Shown here: positions 14,601 through 27,723 of the stretch, piece by piece | How positions within the stretch are numbered: position 1 is the first letter of the stretch | How the letters are laid out: each line of letters opens with the position of its first letter | NCBI GenBank assembly: GCA_000611775.1 | Contig: KK106985.1 | Coordinates: 663,982 to 727,981, forward strand | DNA: 64,000 nucleotides | DNA from: Umbilicaria muhlenbergii | Taxonomy: Eukaryota; Ascomycota; Lecanoromycetes; Umbilicariales; Umbilicariaceae | Reading direction: 5' to 3' | Notes under the pieces: model-generated | The model's input: only the letters and a program-made list of their open reading frames with translations | What the model was told of the DNA's origin: nothing | Database searches by the model: none | Translations under genes and position numbers: made by a program

Positions 14601-15646
14601 TTTTTTAACTCAGAATCAGAGTCCTCTTGATTGATGTGTAGTTTATTAACTGATTCATCACTTCAAAAAGGCGTGACAGGCTTAGTTTTTTGAGTGCAGT
14701 CATTAATAAGATGATCAGATTAATGACAGATGAAGCAGTTCTCAACTTATTCATTTACCTGACATTACAAATCAATAGAAAGCCTATTGACTGCACTCAG
14801 AAATGTTGAGAAATGTATAATCAACTGAGGTGTGAAGAATTTAAATGTGATTCATTTAAAGGTTTTGACCTTCTTGATAAGAGCAGTTATGATGTCTTTT
14901 TAATTTTTAACTGCTTAAGCAGCATGTTGTTCATTGTTCAGGCGTATGAGGTAAGTCTTCATGATTAATAATGAATCAAGCTGAATCATTTGAGATGACA
15001 GAAAGGCTTGAAAATGAGAAGAGATCTTGTCTCTGAAATCATTCATACATTAAGCCTCATCATATTCAAGGAAGGTGAAGAGATGATGAAACTTAATATA
15101 AAAGTCTGAGAATCTGAAGAGTCTCTGAGTCAAGTTAATATAAACTCAGTGATAATTTCTGAGTTTATCTAAATCCTCATAGATGTCTTTTAAGTCTCTC
15201 AGAATGTTGTTGATCATTTAGTATGATTCAGCTGAAGACTCATATGAGGAATGAGATTCAATGTGTTGAATAATCTTTTCACTCAGTTGAGACAACACAT
15301 ATCTCATGTAAGTAACCTCAGTTGAATAGTGATCTTCATTGATGCTCAATTTAACCTTCATCTTGCTTATTTAATTATCTCAGATGAGTTCAGTACTGTC
15401 ATTTAAAAGAAGAGGATCAGAAAGCTTCTGTGAACACTTATCATCATTTAAACTGTTCAAAATGTTTGAAGAATAAGTGTTTTCTCATTCAGTTCATTGA
15501 CACTTCTTCAGCAACTGGTATTTGATGTTGAGGGTGATGAAACTGATGTTCAAGGAAGTTACACAAGCCTTTTTCTCTGTAAGCAGGTCAGTGAGAATGT
15601 CTCTGTCATCATTAAGGTAATTTTATTCAGCAATGACATCCACAAC

Positions 15647-16508
15647 TTGGCAGCCCGCTCAAAAATAAGGTTTTAGTTAATAGTACTTTATGCGCTCAGA
15701 GCACTCTCTGAGCAGTAAATGAGCTCATACAAATCTTACACTTTAAATAACTATTATACCTTCATAAATAATAAGAAACTTTTTATTGAAAAGTTTTAAA
15801 TCTCTTTATTCTGTACACTTTACAAACTAAAGATTTCTTCATAAGTTTAAATTTGCAATAGTTATGAATTAAAAAACTTTGAACTAATTATAAATATATT
15901 AGCATATTAAATAACTATTGCGCTTTTATACTTATAATATAACTTTCAGTTTATAAGTTGTAGAGAAGAAACTATTAAACAGTTTTATAACTTAAAGATT
16001 TTTTATAACTGCTATTGCAAACTTGAATTAAATATAATTTAACAATAACAGCAGTTATGAAGAAACTTTTAGTTTAACATTAATAGAGAATACTGTTTTT
16101 TATAATTTATGCATTGAAAGTTTCTTCATATCTGTTGAGGTGCAAAAGTTATTAAAGTGTGTAAATTTTTAAGTGGTGAAAATCTTGAAGTTCTTTAAAT
16201 ATTCAGAACTCAACACTTATACAGTGCTTTCAGACTTCACAAATCATGATTTTTTATTGCAGAAAAGTGAATTTTAGCAAAAGTTTACTTATTATAAGTT
16301 TTACTGTTATTATAACACTGTGTGTGTACTTGTTTAAACAATTGTTTTAATAATTGTTTTTTTATCACAAAATTTTGATGTTCTGCTCAAGATTTAAGGT
16401 TGAGCTCAGAGGATGCTAAGAGCAGCTGTTAGCTGAGACATGAGATCAGAAGCTCAGAGCGCTCAAAGTGTTAAAAATTAATTCAAAGTTAACTTGCTAA
16501 ATTGCTGA
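15647..16508 (-). repeat. R1: copy of the modular AT-rich R repeat
   Basis: This is an 862 bp repeat sharing its whole right two-thirds, inverted, with R2 (31920-32953) and R3 (33564-42137). Its ends (TTGGCAGCCCGCTC at the left, AAATTGCTGA at the right) are diverged inverted repeats: both arms contain TTAAT..ACTTT..GCGCTC..AGAGC. There is no coding potential. It consists of reiterated modules such as AAAGTTTCTT.ATAAC and TTATAA.TTGTAGAGAA. I take it as a non-autonomous terminal-inverted-repeat element inserted in E gag. I could not find a convincing target duplication. Confidence 0.65.
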
Positions 16509-17427
16509 TGACCTGAGGTCTTTTACATTTTTATTAACTGACATTTCTAGGTTCCTCTGTTCTCAGAGAGTGTTGAGTGTTTTTAAAAACTGCTTCAGTT
16601 TCACTTCTGCTCAATATTGAAGTTGTTTCATGTTGATGATATCATAAAAGGTTTCAGCATCATCTTCACTGATTCATTCATGATGTCATGCAGTTGAGAT
16701 AAAGTACTTTCTTGCCTTTCTGCTCTTCTTGAGTTCTCTGAGAGTTGCATTCAGTTTGAGGTAAATCATCTTCATATTAAAAAAAACTTCTTTTTCATCT
16801 CTTTGCTCATGTTGATGAGATGAGCTTGCTTCAACAGCCTTTTCTTTTTAAGCTTGACTCAGTGAAATCATGCTCTCATATGTCATATTAATGATGATGT
16901 GTTATGAGCTGATGCAACACTTCTGATTAACTCACATATCTTACAGTGAGTCTTATCATGTCTGAGGACTGCTGAACAGTGTCAGAAATAATATCCTGCT
17001 GAAAAACATTTTACAGTTCTTTCACATAGTATGACTTCACCTTTTATGAGGTGTTGATGATTTAATATTTATTTTACAACATTTTGTGTTTAATGCTTTT
17101 CTTGACCTCTGTTCAGTGTTCAGTTCAGTGTGTTGTTTAAATGATTCAGTAATTTCTTTCAATTTGAGGTGCCATCCTCTTTGAGGTCTTTATGAGGTGT
17201 TTAATTCAGTAATTTCTTTAAATTCAGCTCTTTCACAAGAGCAATTCAGTGTTTTGTATAATTTAAGTAAACTGATACACTTCTGTATGACTTAGAAGGT
17301 GTAGTTGCAGAAAGTAATGTTATCAGTGTTTTTCAGTGTCATTAATACACACAACTCAATGCCTTTCTGAACAGGTTATTTCAGTTTGACTGTCTCATGA
17401 ATGTTAAGAGAATGAGAATTAATTTAA

Positions 17428-17644
17428 TATCAAGATTATGCAGAGCTCATCATGCAAATATGATGATCAAGAGATTAATTTTAGAAAAACAAGTATCTGA
17501 TGATGAGCTGAGAACATATGTGAGGTGTTAAGCCTCAGCTGAGGCGCACTAAGCTTAATTAAGCATTAGTGCACGCCATTAAATATTAAATGCTTAAATC
17601 AATACTGAATGCTTAAACACTTAAATGCTGTCATGTTTTTAATA
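17428..17644 (-). repeat. 5' LTR of gypsy E
   Basis: Partner of 11472-11688. The outer end is followed by the ATTTT target duplication at 17645-17649. Confidence 0.88.
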
Positions 17645-18559
17645 ATTTTTAATTTTGATTCTGATTCTTGTGTGTTGATCATCTGACTTCAGTGTTAATC
17701 TGATTCAGAATTCATTCAAGATGCCTTGCAGCAGAAGATAAAGAAAGAAATTAAGATAATATCAAAATTATGCAGATTATGAATTAATGCATGTGTTTTA
17801 ACAGCTGACATTTAGCTACAGAGAAGAATTCTAGTCTAAGAAGCAAAAAAGAAGGAAAGAGCACAAAGATTAAAGTTTTTATATATGCATTAAGCTCACT
17901 AATTTAATCACTGTTAACTCATTTAGTCATTCAGTTCAGTACAACATTCAGTACAATATTCAATTTAATAACATGTTCAGATGTAAACCTGACAGATTAT
18001 TAATTATTTATTATAATAAAAAGCTGTTAAATATTGAAACTTGATATGATACAGATGAGCAAGAGCTTCTTGTCATCATAAAAGTCATGCATTATTGATG
18101 TCACTACTGTCAGAGTGTTAAACATTAAATTATCATATTGACTGATCATGTGAACATCATAAAAGTCATGCATTATTGATGTCACTACTGTCAGAGTGCT
18201 AAATATCAAATTGTTGTACTGATTAATCATGCAAACCTCATTTGATTCATGACTACTTCAAACCTCACATGAAGGCAGCTCAAATGAGCTGAAAAGCTTA
18301 TTAAATACAACTTCAAAGTCACATATCAAGAAGGCAAGAAGAACTTTGTTGATGATTTATTAAAATAACCTGATTATGAACTGTTGAAGACTATTAATAC
18401 CTTAATTGCTGTTGAAATAATGCAACAGTCCTTCCACTTGAGAAGTCAAGATTATAAGTCAGTACAAGAGAAATTATACATGCTTGCTGCATTACACTGT
18501 GATCAAGACAGTCAGTATGACAGAAGTTACAACAAGAGAACATTATATCTGTTATAATA

Positions 18560-19220
18560 AATATTATCAGTATGATGAACATTGAAGATGACAGTCTCAT
18601 TAAAACATCAACAGTGCAGAACTTATCTGCTCAAGAAAAAGCAAGCTGTAATAAAAATAATAAAAGTGTCATATCAGATGAAGTCAGTGATATCATTAAA
18701 ACATCAGCAGTGCATCACTTACTCAAGATAATGATTACTGAAGATGACAATCTCATTAAAAAATCAACAGTGTAGAACTTATCTATTTAAAAAAAAGCAA
18801 ACTGTAATGAACTGCAGTCAAGATACTTAATATGACAGAAGTTATAACAAAAGAATGTTATACTTATCACAATGAATACTACTGATACAATGAATACTGA
18901 AGATGATGATCTCATTAAAACATCAGTGATGCAAAACTTATCTGCTCAAGAAGAAGTAAATCATAATGATGAAAATATCATGTCAGAGACTGATGATATA
19001 ATTAAAACATCAACAGTATATTATCTACCTGCTTAAGAAGTAAGTCATGTCATATTAAAAAAAATTAACAGTTTTATTAAAATATCAGCAGTGTGAAATC
19101 TACCTGCTCAAGAAGCAAGTCATGTTATGTTAAAAGAAATTAATGATGTCATTAAAACATACATCATGTAACATTTATCTGCTTAAGAAGCAAGCTGTTA
19201 CTCAGTTAAAAAGCTTAAGT
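18560..19220 (+). repeat. Degenerate repeats in the RNase H-integrase spacer of H
   Basis: About seven imperfect copies of a 60-160 bp unit are seen, with recurring words CTCATTAAAACATCAACAG and TTATCTGCTCAAGAAG. Copies start near 18588, 18680, 18742, 18905, 18992, 19067 and 19147. In frame the unit reads like an IKTS...V..L.AQE motif. A shorter direct duplication of the RNase H end lies just upstream (about 18060-18140 repeated at 18140-18235). Confidence 0.65.
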
Positions 19221-20105
19221 ATGCAGAGTCTCAGCAGCACTTAATCAAGAATAACTTAATAAATACTGAAGTTATAAATGATGACACAAGTCATATTTTT
19301 ATTAATTTTTAAATTGAGGATAACACTTCTGCTGACACTGTTAAAGCGTTTTAACTCATGTCTACTCACTCATTAATAAGTGAGGAGATAACAGCTTATA
19401 TAAGAATATTTATTAAACAACTTGAATATATGATTTATACTGAACAGTTGAAAGATGATTTGATATGATGAATATAACAGAAATTAACTACCTTTATTAA
19501 GAATAAAAACAACTTGACTGAGTTTGAGATAATAAATATGAATATAAACATGAACCTTGAGATGATTATGACATCAAAGATGCAGTTAAATATGACATTT
19601 ATATTATTAAATGTATGAAAATGTTGATAGGAAATTAAGGATGTCATATATTACAACAGTAAAGTTTACATTTCACAGAATTCTGCTCTTCACAATGTAA
19701 TGATCAATTGATTTCACAATGATGTCTTTGCAAATCATTTCAAGAAGTCAAGAATTACAAAATTAATGCAGTGATCTTATAATTAACTTGACACTGTCAG
19801 AGACATATGATGTTACTGTCATGATTATGTTAAATGTCAAAAGGTGAAGTCATCTCATCATAAGTCATACAAGTTATTAAACTCATTATCAGTCTTAACT
19901 GAGCTGTGACATATGATGACAATAAACTTCATTATGAACCTGCCACTAAGCAGCATGTATGAAAGTATAACATGAGATTTAATCCTTGTCATAATTAATA
20001 AATTAATCAAGATGACTCATTATATCTTTGTATGAAAGATGATGACAATTGCTGACTTCATTGAAGTGTTTATTCAGGACATAATTAAGCATCATGATGT
20101 GTTAA

Positions 20106-20560
20106 TGTAAGTGTATTATCATGAGGTAATATTTTAACTAAGGAATTATGAAGTTATGTGACAATAATGGCTTAAGCTTATAGTTGATGATTCACAATAG
20201 TATGATATTGCTAGTAGGTAGAGAATTATTGTTAAGAAAAAAAGTGAAACACACTCTGACCTCATAATATATCTCTTCTGAAGTTAACCTGCTTGAGGAA
20301 GATCTCATGAAGCAGTCATCTTAATGAAGTTATCTTCATGAGGTGTTCATTACTGAATCACATCTTCATGAAGTGTCATCAATGATGTTAACTCCTTTAA
20401 TCACTTTCATGAAGTGCTGAGAGTGATGTTTATCAGCTGAGCTCCCTCATGAGGTTGATTCATTAGTGAAAGTTATCTTCACAAGGCTGTGCTGTTGTTA
20501 AGTATAATCTTTCTTATTCTGAATTAGCACCTGATGAGTTCTGTACACTGAATGCTCACA
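20106..20560 (-). repeat. 3' LTR of gypsy F
   Basis: 455 bp, starting TGTAAGTG and ending TGCTCACA. It is followed internally by TTGCCCCCCCC, the complement of a purine tract. Confidence 0.88.
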
Positions 20561-22200
20561 TTGCCCCCCCCCTTCAAAGGCTCATGCCCTCATGAGTATG
20601 ATGACATTTGCAGTTGCAAGCCTTCACTGAGAAGTGCTTCACAATGCATCAGTAACAGTTAAAAAAAATGACCCTGTAGGTCAGAAAAAAAAAATTAAAA
20701 TCATAAAAAAAATATGTTGCAGAGCTCATTAAAACTCAGTGAGAAAAAAAGTCTCCCTTCACAAGATGTTTGTGAAGTTATGATTAATTTATACACTGAC
20801 TTAATGTTCATGATGATTGTTGCTCATTTGTGAGCCTGTTCAACTGTTCATGAGGTCATTTAAATTCACTTTATCAAGTCTCATGAATGACCTGCGCAGA
20901 TCATAAGGTCAGAGTTTTCACTGTCAACAATTTTTGCAACTTTAATCTTTCACCTCTTATCAGGTAAGTTCATGATCATGATTCTTATAATATCTCTTGT
21001 GATGTTTTACCCTCATGATGCTTGTCTTCATGATGCTTGCCTTCATGATGCTTGCCTTCATGATGCTTGCCTTCATGATGCTTGCCTTCATGATGCTTGC
21101 CTTCATGATGCTTGCCTTCATGATGCCTTTTCATTAACAGTGATACAGCTCATTATGCTTCACATCAGTCACATCATCAACACTTTTAAGTAAATCATCT
21201 GTAATTCTCATTTGTTTCCTCTGTTCATGCAGGCCTCTGACTCAGCCCCTTGTAATTAAACCTTTCATGAGGTAACTCTTCATGAGGAAGCTCAGCTTCA
21301 TGATTATGTCATCTTGCAGCAGCTTGTTCAGCTCACTGACTGTGAATAAGATCATGAGATGATCTGTAAATGATCTTCATGATCACTTTTCATGAGAATG
21401 CTTCATGACTGACCTTCATGATAATAATTATGAAGACTGAGAACATTCCTTCTCAAGTCTGTGAGCTGTGTGTTACTGTCACTGCAGGTCACAGCTTCAA
21501 TCATTTTAAGAGTTGTTTCCTCTCCCCTCATGCTGTCAAGTGCATGAAGTGTCATCAGCACATCAACAAGGCCTGCATCTTCCTCTGTATGACTTTATGA
21601 TACATTTTTGTGAAGCACTTTTGTTAACTGTTCACAGCTTCATCTTCATCATCTCTGATCTCATCATCTTCCTCATGAGAACTGAGTCTGCCTTCACTCT
21701 CATCTTCACCCCTGGTCAACCCTGACCCTGAGGGTTATAAGGAGGCGCGCAAGATGTGCAAGCAGAAGAAATGCTGAGTGAGCAAGACTCACAAAGTTGT
21801 CACAGCTGCTGCTTAAACTTGACATTCCTGTGAAGATGAAAACTCATGAGCTTCACTGAAGGGAAATACTGCTGTGATAAACTGATGATGATTGAGATGT
21901 TTAAGTTCTTTCAGAGGTAAATATCAGCTTCTGTGAGGATTTATCTCTTGCAGGACTCTAGCTCTGAGTCAGATCTTTTCATGATGTTAAAGATTAATAA
22001 ACCTCAACAGGCTGAAGTTAATGTAACTCATTCCTTTATAAGCTTTCAGGCTTCATGAAGTGATTTCACTTTCAATCCTCTGATAACTTAATGCTTTGAT
22101 GAGCAGAAAAGATCTTAGCCCTTTGCTCAGTTTCCTCATGAACATGTATCAGCATTGATTATGATTCACAGAGCCTCAAAGAAGTTCTTATGAAACTTCT
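20561..22200 (+). other. Accessory region of gypsy F with antisense reading frames
   Basis: This is about 1.6 kb between the end of F pol and its 3' LTR. The strand opposite to pol has open stretches: 21418-21600 contains a Cys/His-rich pattern (CELC, then HAVKCMKCHQH), and 21513-21725 overlaps it in another frame. The residue pattern suggests a zinc-binding peptide, but no family is recognised and the region is decayed. The analogous slot in I and G also carries open stretches antisense to pol. Confidence 0.4.
21011..21127 (+). repeat. 15 bp minisatellite
   Basis: About eight near-perfect tandem copies of a 15 bp unit (CTTGCCTTCATGATG), giving a HDACL repeat in one frame. It lies in the accessory region of gypsy F. 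The homogeneity suggests replication slippage after most point decay. Confidence 0.9.
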
Positions 22201-25200
22201 TAATCAATTTCTTAAAGTTGCAAGTGTTATTCACAAGCTCTTAAATAATCTTTAAGAATTCCTTTCACACAATGTGATATTGTAGAACAGGTTTATCCTC
22301 AGGGCTGATCACAATTCATGAGGCTGTTATAATCTTAATTTTTCACTCTCTTTCAGTTGAGTCCTTCATGAGGTGAAGTGATTTAAACTTTAATGTATCC
22401 TCACCTGCCTGCAGTTTATGATCATAAAGCAGGTTAACATGAAACACATCATGAATGTGAAGTTCCTCTGATAATTTCAGTTGATAAACAATGTTCTCAA
22501 TCTTCTTTATAATCTGAAAGAGTTCATAACACTGTCAATTCAGCTTTCATGAGAATCACTTCAGAGTTATGTTTTTAACCTTTAGTCAAATCAACTGTTC
22601 AACTCTATAAGTCACATCAAGGTGAGACTGATTGTAATGCTTAGCTTGATACTCTTAAGACTTCACAAGAGCTCTGCAGACTTTTATTTAAGTTTTACAA
22701 AGATGCTTCATAAGCTGCTCAGCTTCAGTGGTAATTCCCTTAACTGCAGAGTACTTCATGAGTTCCTCTGCAGTGAGCATATCTGATCTAGATATGAAGT
22801 CATAAATGATCTTAAATGATGCCTTTTCAGTAGAAGAGTGTAGGCTCACATTGTACATGAACTCAATTAATATTAAAAGTGAGGCTTAATTGTCCTGTTA
22901 ATAATTGACATAACTTCACAGGTACTGTTTCAGTGCATTATTCTGCTGTTCAGTCTGCTCATCAGTTTGCAGATGAAAGGCAGTGCTCAATTAACAGTCA
23001 ATCTTCAACATGAACATCAAGTTGACTCAGAGTCATGAAGTAAAAACAGATTCATGATCTGAAATTAAAGCTTGAGTGACTTCATGCAGTTTAATAATCT
23101 CTCTCACAAAGGTCTTTATGAGTTGATCAGCAGTTCAGTCCTTTCTGACTGAAATATAATGTGTCATCTTTGAGAATTTACACATCATCATCAGTATGGC
23201 ATCATACACACTCTTATAAGCATGACTCTCTGAAAGGTCAGTTATGAAGTTTAAAGTGAGTACTTCTCAGGGTCCCTTCAAGATAGATATGAATTATAAT
23301 AATTTAAATTATCTTTCATGAATGACTCTGACTTCTTAACAGATAAGACAAGAATTGCAGTATTCTTGAATTTACTTCTGCATGTTCAATCAGTAGTACT
23401 TTGCACATATCAGAGTAAAGATTTTCTCTGTCATGAGGTGACTTGCAAGTGACTCATCATGATACTTCTTAATAATCTCAAGTCATAATGACTCCACATG
23501 AGGTATATAAAGCACTGAGTTAAAGTATAAAAAGTCATCTCTTCATGATCAGAGTGAGTGAGAACCTGACATTCTTGAATTAACTTCATGAGCAGTGATC
23601 TGTTTCAGCATATGCTTCATGAGGGGATCAATTCACAAGAACTCAGATAACATTATAATGAGAGAAGTGTTAACCTTCTTGTAAGGTCCTTCATTTAAAA
23701 CAGCTTCAGAGGCCTGTTTTCATTAATTTCACTGTTAAGGACTTGTTGTGCCTGCAATTAATACCTCATGAAGATGTACCTCCTGAGTTAATAAGTCATC
23801 TTTAAACTCAATTGAAATTAAAACTACTGTCAGGAACAGCATCTGTTGTAATATTAAAATATTCTCAGTCTGATCCTCTTATTCTGCTTCACATTAATGA
23901 TCAGATCTTTATGAAGAGTTATTAACAGAATTCAGATTTCCCTTCTGATAAATGATAACAAAATCATAAGTTGATAAAGTCAACACTCATCAAACCTGTC
24001 TTCATGAGAGCTTATGAGTAGTTATAAAACTTCACAAGCTTGAATGATCTGATAACACCTCAACTGAATGAGTGAATCCTTTTAAATAGTGCTGTCAATG
24101 ATGAAAACTCTCAACTATTGTGAGCAGTTCTTCATCATGAGTTTCATACTTTCATTTCATGAGTATCATCTTTCATGAGAAATAGGCTGTAACTCTTCAC
24201 TCATCAGAGTGCTTTTGTGAGAGAATACCTGAAATCACATACCCTGAGGCATTCATTTCAAGCTGTATTGATAATGCAATGTTGAAATGCTGCAGGAACA
24301 GAGTAGTAGTGAAAACTTGCATAAGAATTTTAAAAACAGTCTGTGCCTTCAGAGACAGGAAGCTTGCCCTTCATGAGATCAACTTCTTATTTAATTTTGC
24401 ATTAAACCCTTTAATGATCTTCATGAGAGATGCAGTGATACATGAGAAGTCCTGTATGAACCTTTGATAGAAGTTCATAAAGCTCAGAAATGTTTACACT
24501 TCATGCACACTTTCTGACTCTGATCAGTTGACAATGATGAATATGTGATTCATCTTCATTTCAACCCCTATATCTGTGATAATGTATCTCAAGAAGGGCA
24601 CACACTTCACATTAAACAAGCATTTAAAAAGCTTTGTGAACAACTCTGTCATGAGCAGAGCTTTCAAGACAATTTAAACATGCTGTTCATGCTGACTCTC
24701 CTTCATTGAGTAAATCAGTATATCATTCAGGAATATAATCATGAAGATGTTTAAATGTTCATGAAGGACTTCATGAATATAAAACTGAAAACTCACAGGA
24801 GCATTGATAAGCTCAAAAAGCATAATTAAGTATTCATACAACTCATACTTAGTATGAAAGGCTGTCTTTCACTCATCATTCTCACATATGCAGATGTGAT
24901 AATAAGTGTTTTTAATGTCAATCTTCATAAAGATCTGAGCATCACAGACACAGTTCATGATCTCATTAATTAATGATAAAGAGTATCAGTTCTTTTGAGT
25001 AATAACATTTAACCTCTGATAATTTATGCAGAGCTGCAAGCCTTCATCATTTTTAAATACAAAGAGCACTGATGCTCCTGTGAAAGATCATGATGACTGA
25101 ATAAACTCATTCATGAGGTTGATATTTAAATATTCTCATAGTACAGTCAACTCCTTCATGAAAAGATTGTACATAAAGTCAAAAGGTGATGTTGTCCTCT

Positions 25201-26945
25201 TCAGCAAATTAATTGAATGATCTCTTTTATAATGAAGAAGCAGAGTTTTCACCTGAGTTTCTGAAAAGACCTTCATGAGACTCTTGTAAGCTTCAGGAAT
25301 CAAGTTCATGAAGTTTTTTAATTCATTAAAATTTATCACCTGCAATCTCTGCATCATGTAGTTTACCTTAAGGTCTTTGAGTTTTCTCATGAGACCTTTT
25401 ATGATGATCTTTTTTAATAATGAAGTCATTAAAGAGTTTTCTGCATTCAACCTTCACTGTACTGTAAGATTAGTAAAGTCAACCTTTAAATTATTTCATT
25501 GTAATCATGATAATTCTAAGATTACTGGCATCTTTAAGTCAGCAGAGGTAAAAGGTTCACAAGTTTATTTTTAAATTCTGAAAGAGTCCTGAACCTTTAT
25601 TACTTCATGATAAATAAAATAAGTCTGCAAGGTATCTTCTTCAACATGATGAAGCAGTAACATCTTAAAGATTGAAGATAAACCCTCTGCAATATTCTTG
25701 CAAAGAAGATTGAGGTCATTAACATTATTAAAAACAGTTAAAAGTGATCTTTCTGCAAGATGTACTGTGAATCATAATCATGTCTTCATCTTAAAAAATG
25801 CACTCTTCTCTGATCTTGACTTCATGATGATCTTCACAGTAGCTTCAGAGACTGCTGTGACATGATTACTGCTGTTAACTGAATCAGTTGACAGAGTCTT
25901 GTTCACAGTGTTGTTTGACTTCTTCTTAAGACAGTTCAGTTCTTTATGTTCATGCTTGTCACAGTAGTTGCAGTCTTCATTAAAGAACACTCCTCATGAG
26001 GGTTCTGAATTGTGTGATGTAGTGATGATGAATGTTGTAGGTTTGTGATTCTTTCACTTCATGATGTTCACAGAGATGCTTCTGCTGAAGTCACTGTTCA
26101 TGATTATTGCTCATGAGTGAGTTTTAATCTTGATGCTGAGATGAAGTTTCTTCATGAGTGTAATCAAATCTTCATGAGAGTTTAAAAACACAGAGTGTTC
26201 ATAAATCTTCTGCTTTATAACATGATTCAAGCCCTTGAAGAAGATCATTAACTGAATTTAATGATAATTCTTCACCTCATTTCTTATTTATGTCAGAAGT
26301 TCATCTGACCTGTGAAGATACTCATCATCAGATTCACTGCTCAGCTTGTGACAATTCATTTAATTCATTCATGTGTTATACACCTGATTATCATGATCTT
26401 TTAAAAGAGACTTTAAAAAGTCTTTCTGACTTTCTCAGGTATCTTTCAAGCTCTTTTCTTCATGATATGTGACTTATCATTTTATAATCTTGTAGTTCAA
26501 ATATTGATCTGACTCTTCAAGGCAGAGCTTCATGAAAAGGTGCTTAATTTGATGTACATACTGCTGAAAGTGAGAGTAGTCCTTCATATGATAAAGGTCT
26601 TCATCTTTGACTCACTTTTCATAGCAGGCGTGTTTCAGAGTTGAAGATAAATTTAATGTAAATCATCTGTGAGTTTTAAGCTCAACCTGCCTAGTACATT
26701 CCTTCTCACTCATGAGTTGAATCTTCACAAGTTGAATTTTGATATTCATCATGATGAACTCCTCAGAGAATGTAGAAGTGACGTGTTGTGACTGAGAGTC
26801 AAGAATGATAAAATCATCATTAATTGTTGCTTGTGAAGTTTCTGAAGTGATTTGTGAAATCATTATGAAGGTTGATTAAGGAGCTCATGAGTTTTTAATC
26901 ATTCTTGCTGAACAGCATCCTTACAATGAATTGAAGCAATAAAAC

Positions 26946-27373
26946 TGTAAGTGTATTATCATGAGGTAATATCTTAACTAAGGAATTATGAAGTTATGTG
27001 ACAATAATGGCTTAAGCTTATAGTTGATGGTTTGCAATAGTATGATATTGCTAGTAGGTAGAGAATTATTATTAAAGAAGAAAGTGAAACATGCTTTAAC
27101 CTCATAATATATCCCTTCTAAAGTTAGCTTACTTGAGGAAGATCTCATGAAGCAGTCACCTCAGTGAAGCTGTCTTCATGAGGTGTTCATTGCTGAATCA
27201 CACCTTCATGAGGTGTCATCAATGATGTTAACTTCTTTAATCACTTTCATGAAGTGTTAAGAGTGATGTTTATCAGCTGAGCTCCCTCATGAGGTTGATT
27301 CACTAGTGAAAGTTACCTTCACAAGGTTGTGTTGTTGTTAAACATAATTTTTTCTATTCTGAACTAGCACCTG
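26946..27373 (-). repeat. 5' LTR of gypsy F, larger part
   Basis: This is 428 bp of the 455 bp LTR. The remaining 27 bp are at 43235-43261 beyond element G. The two parts together equal the length of the other F LTR exactly. Confidence 0.88.
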
Positions 27374-27723
27374 TGTAACAGGTGATGTTATAATGACTGA
27401 AGTAATACTGTCATTCAATGAACTACAAGGTATGATTCAATGAACTAGACAAGGTTCAATAAACTATATAACCTTAAAGTTAAGAACCAGTGAGGGAACT
27501 AATAATCATAAACTTAAGAGATTGCATTTAATACATGAGTTGAGCATGAGCTCCTAACTATGAATTTACCTGTGATTATATAAACTATAGGAGACTCACG
27601 TGCTCAGTGTGCTCATCATGCTCATTACATTGAGCAGGGTGAGCAAGGTGAGCAAGGTGAGCAGTATCACATGTACACTCACACTGTGTACTTTGTTAAT
27701 ACTATAGTGTGAGAGCCTTAACA
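27374..27723 (-). repeat. 3' LTR of gypsy G
   Basis: Starts TGTAACAGGTGATG and ends GAGCCTTAACA. It is followed internally by TTAGCTCCCCCCTC, the complement of a purine tract. It is 45 bp shorter than its partner because of a variable run of GAGCAAGGT / CATGCTCAT words. Confidence 0.87.

Larger units (their letters stand above)
11472..17644 (-). mobile_element. E: Ty3/gypsy chromovirus fossil with both LTRs, carrying R1
   Basis: Two 217 bp direct LTRs (11472-11688 and 17428-17644) and a perfect ATTTT target duplication (11467-11471 and 17645-17649) bound the element. Read on the minus strand, gag lies at about 17427-14100 with a CX2CX4HX4C knuckle near 14692-14735 and is interrupted by R1 at 15647-16508. 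Protease/RT follows at about 13931-12950 (EYHEYLDVF; the YLDD box near 13200), RNase H at about 12850-12500, and a chromodomain remnant near 11840-11930 (VDDIL, YKVK). The stretch left for integrase is short compared with B. It has tens of breaks. It is inserted in the gag side of element A. Confidence 0.85.
1221..18017 (-). mobile_element. A: Ty3/gypsy relic, interrupted by D, B and E
   Basis: This is a minus-strand Ty3/gypsy fossil present in three blocks: 1221-2112, 8934-11471 and 17645 to about 18017. Visible parts in element order are a gag region with a CCHC zinc knuckle (about 10290-10340), the protease-to-RT junction (9216-9662, with EYHDLI, SHQSYDYKI and LKSEQKLKY), the RT core split across the B insertion (about 8940-9215 and 1740-2112, including a YLNNILIYS version of YLDDILIYS) and RNase H (about 1240-1700, [12 protein letters not shown]). 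The integrase side lies left of D and outside the window. B sits in its RT and E in its gag. Its right edge abuts H RNase H sequence, so A inserted into H. It has on the order of tens of breaks. No LTR pair can be matched because the other end is missing. Confidence 0.75.

Noticed and set aside
15640-16516. A target-site duplication around R1
   Set aside because: Flanks share only scattered bases (TGACATCC and TGACCTGA); not convincing.
18560-19220. CRISPR-like array
   Set aside because: Spacing is irregular, the units are degenerate and protein-like, and the host is a eukaryote.
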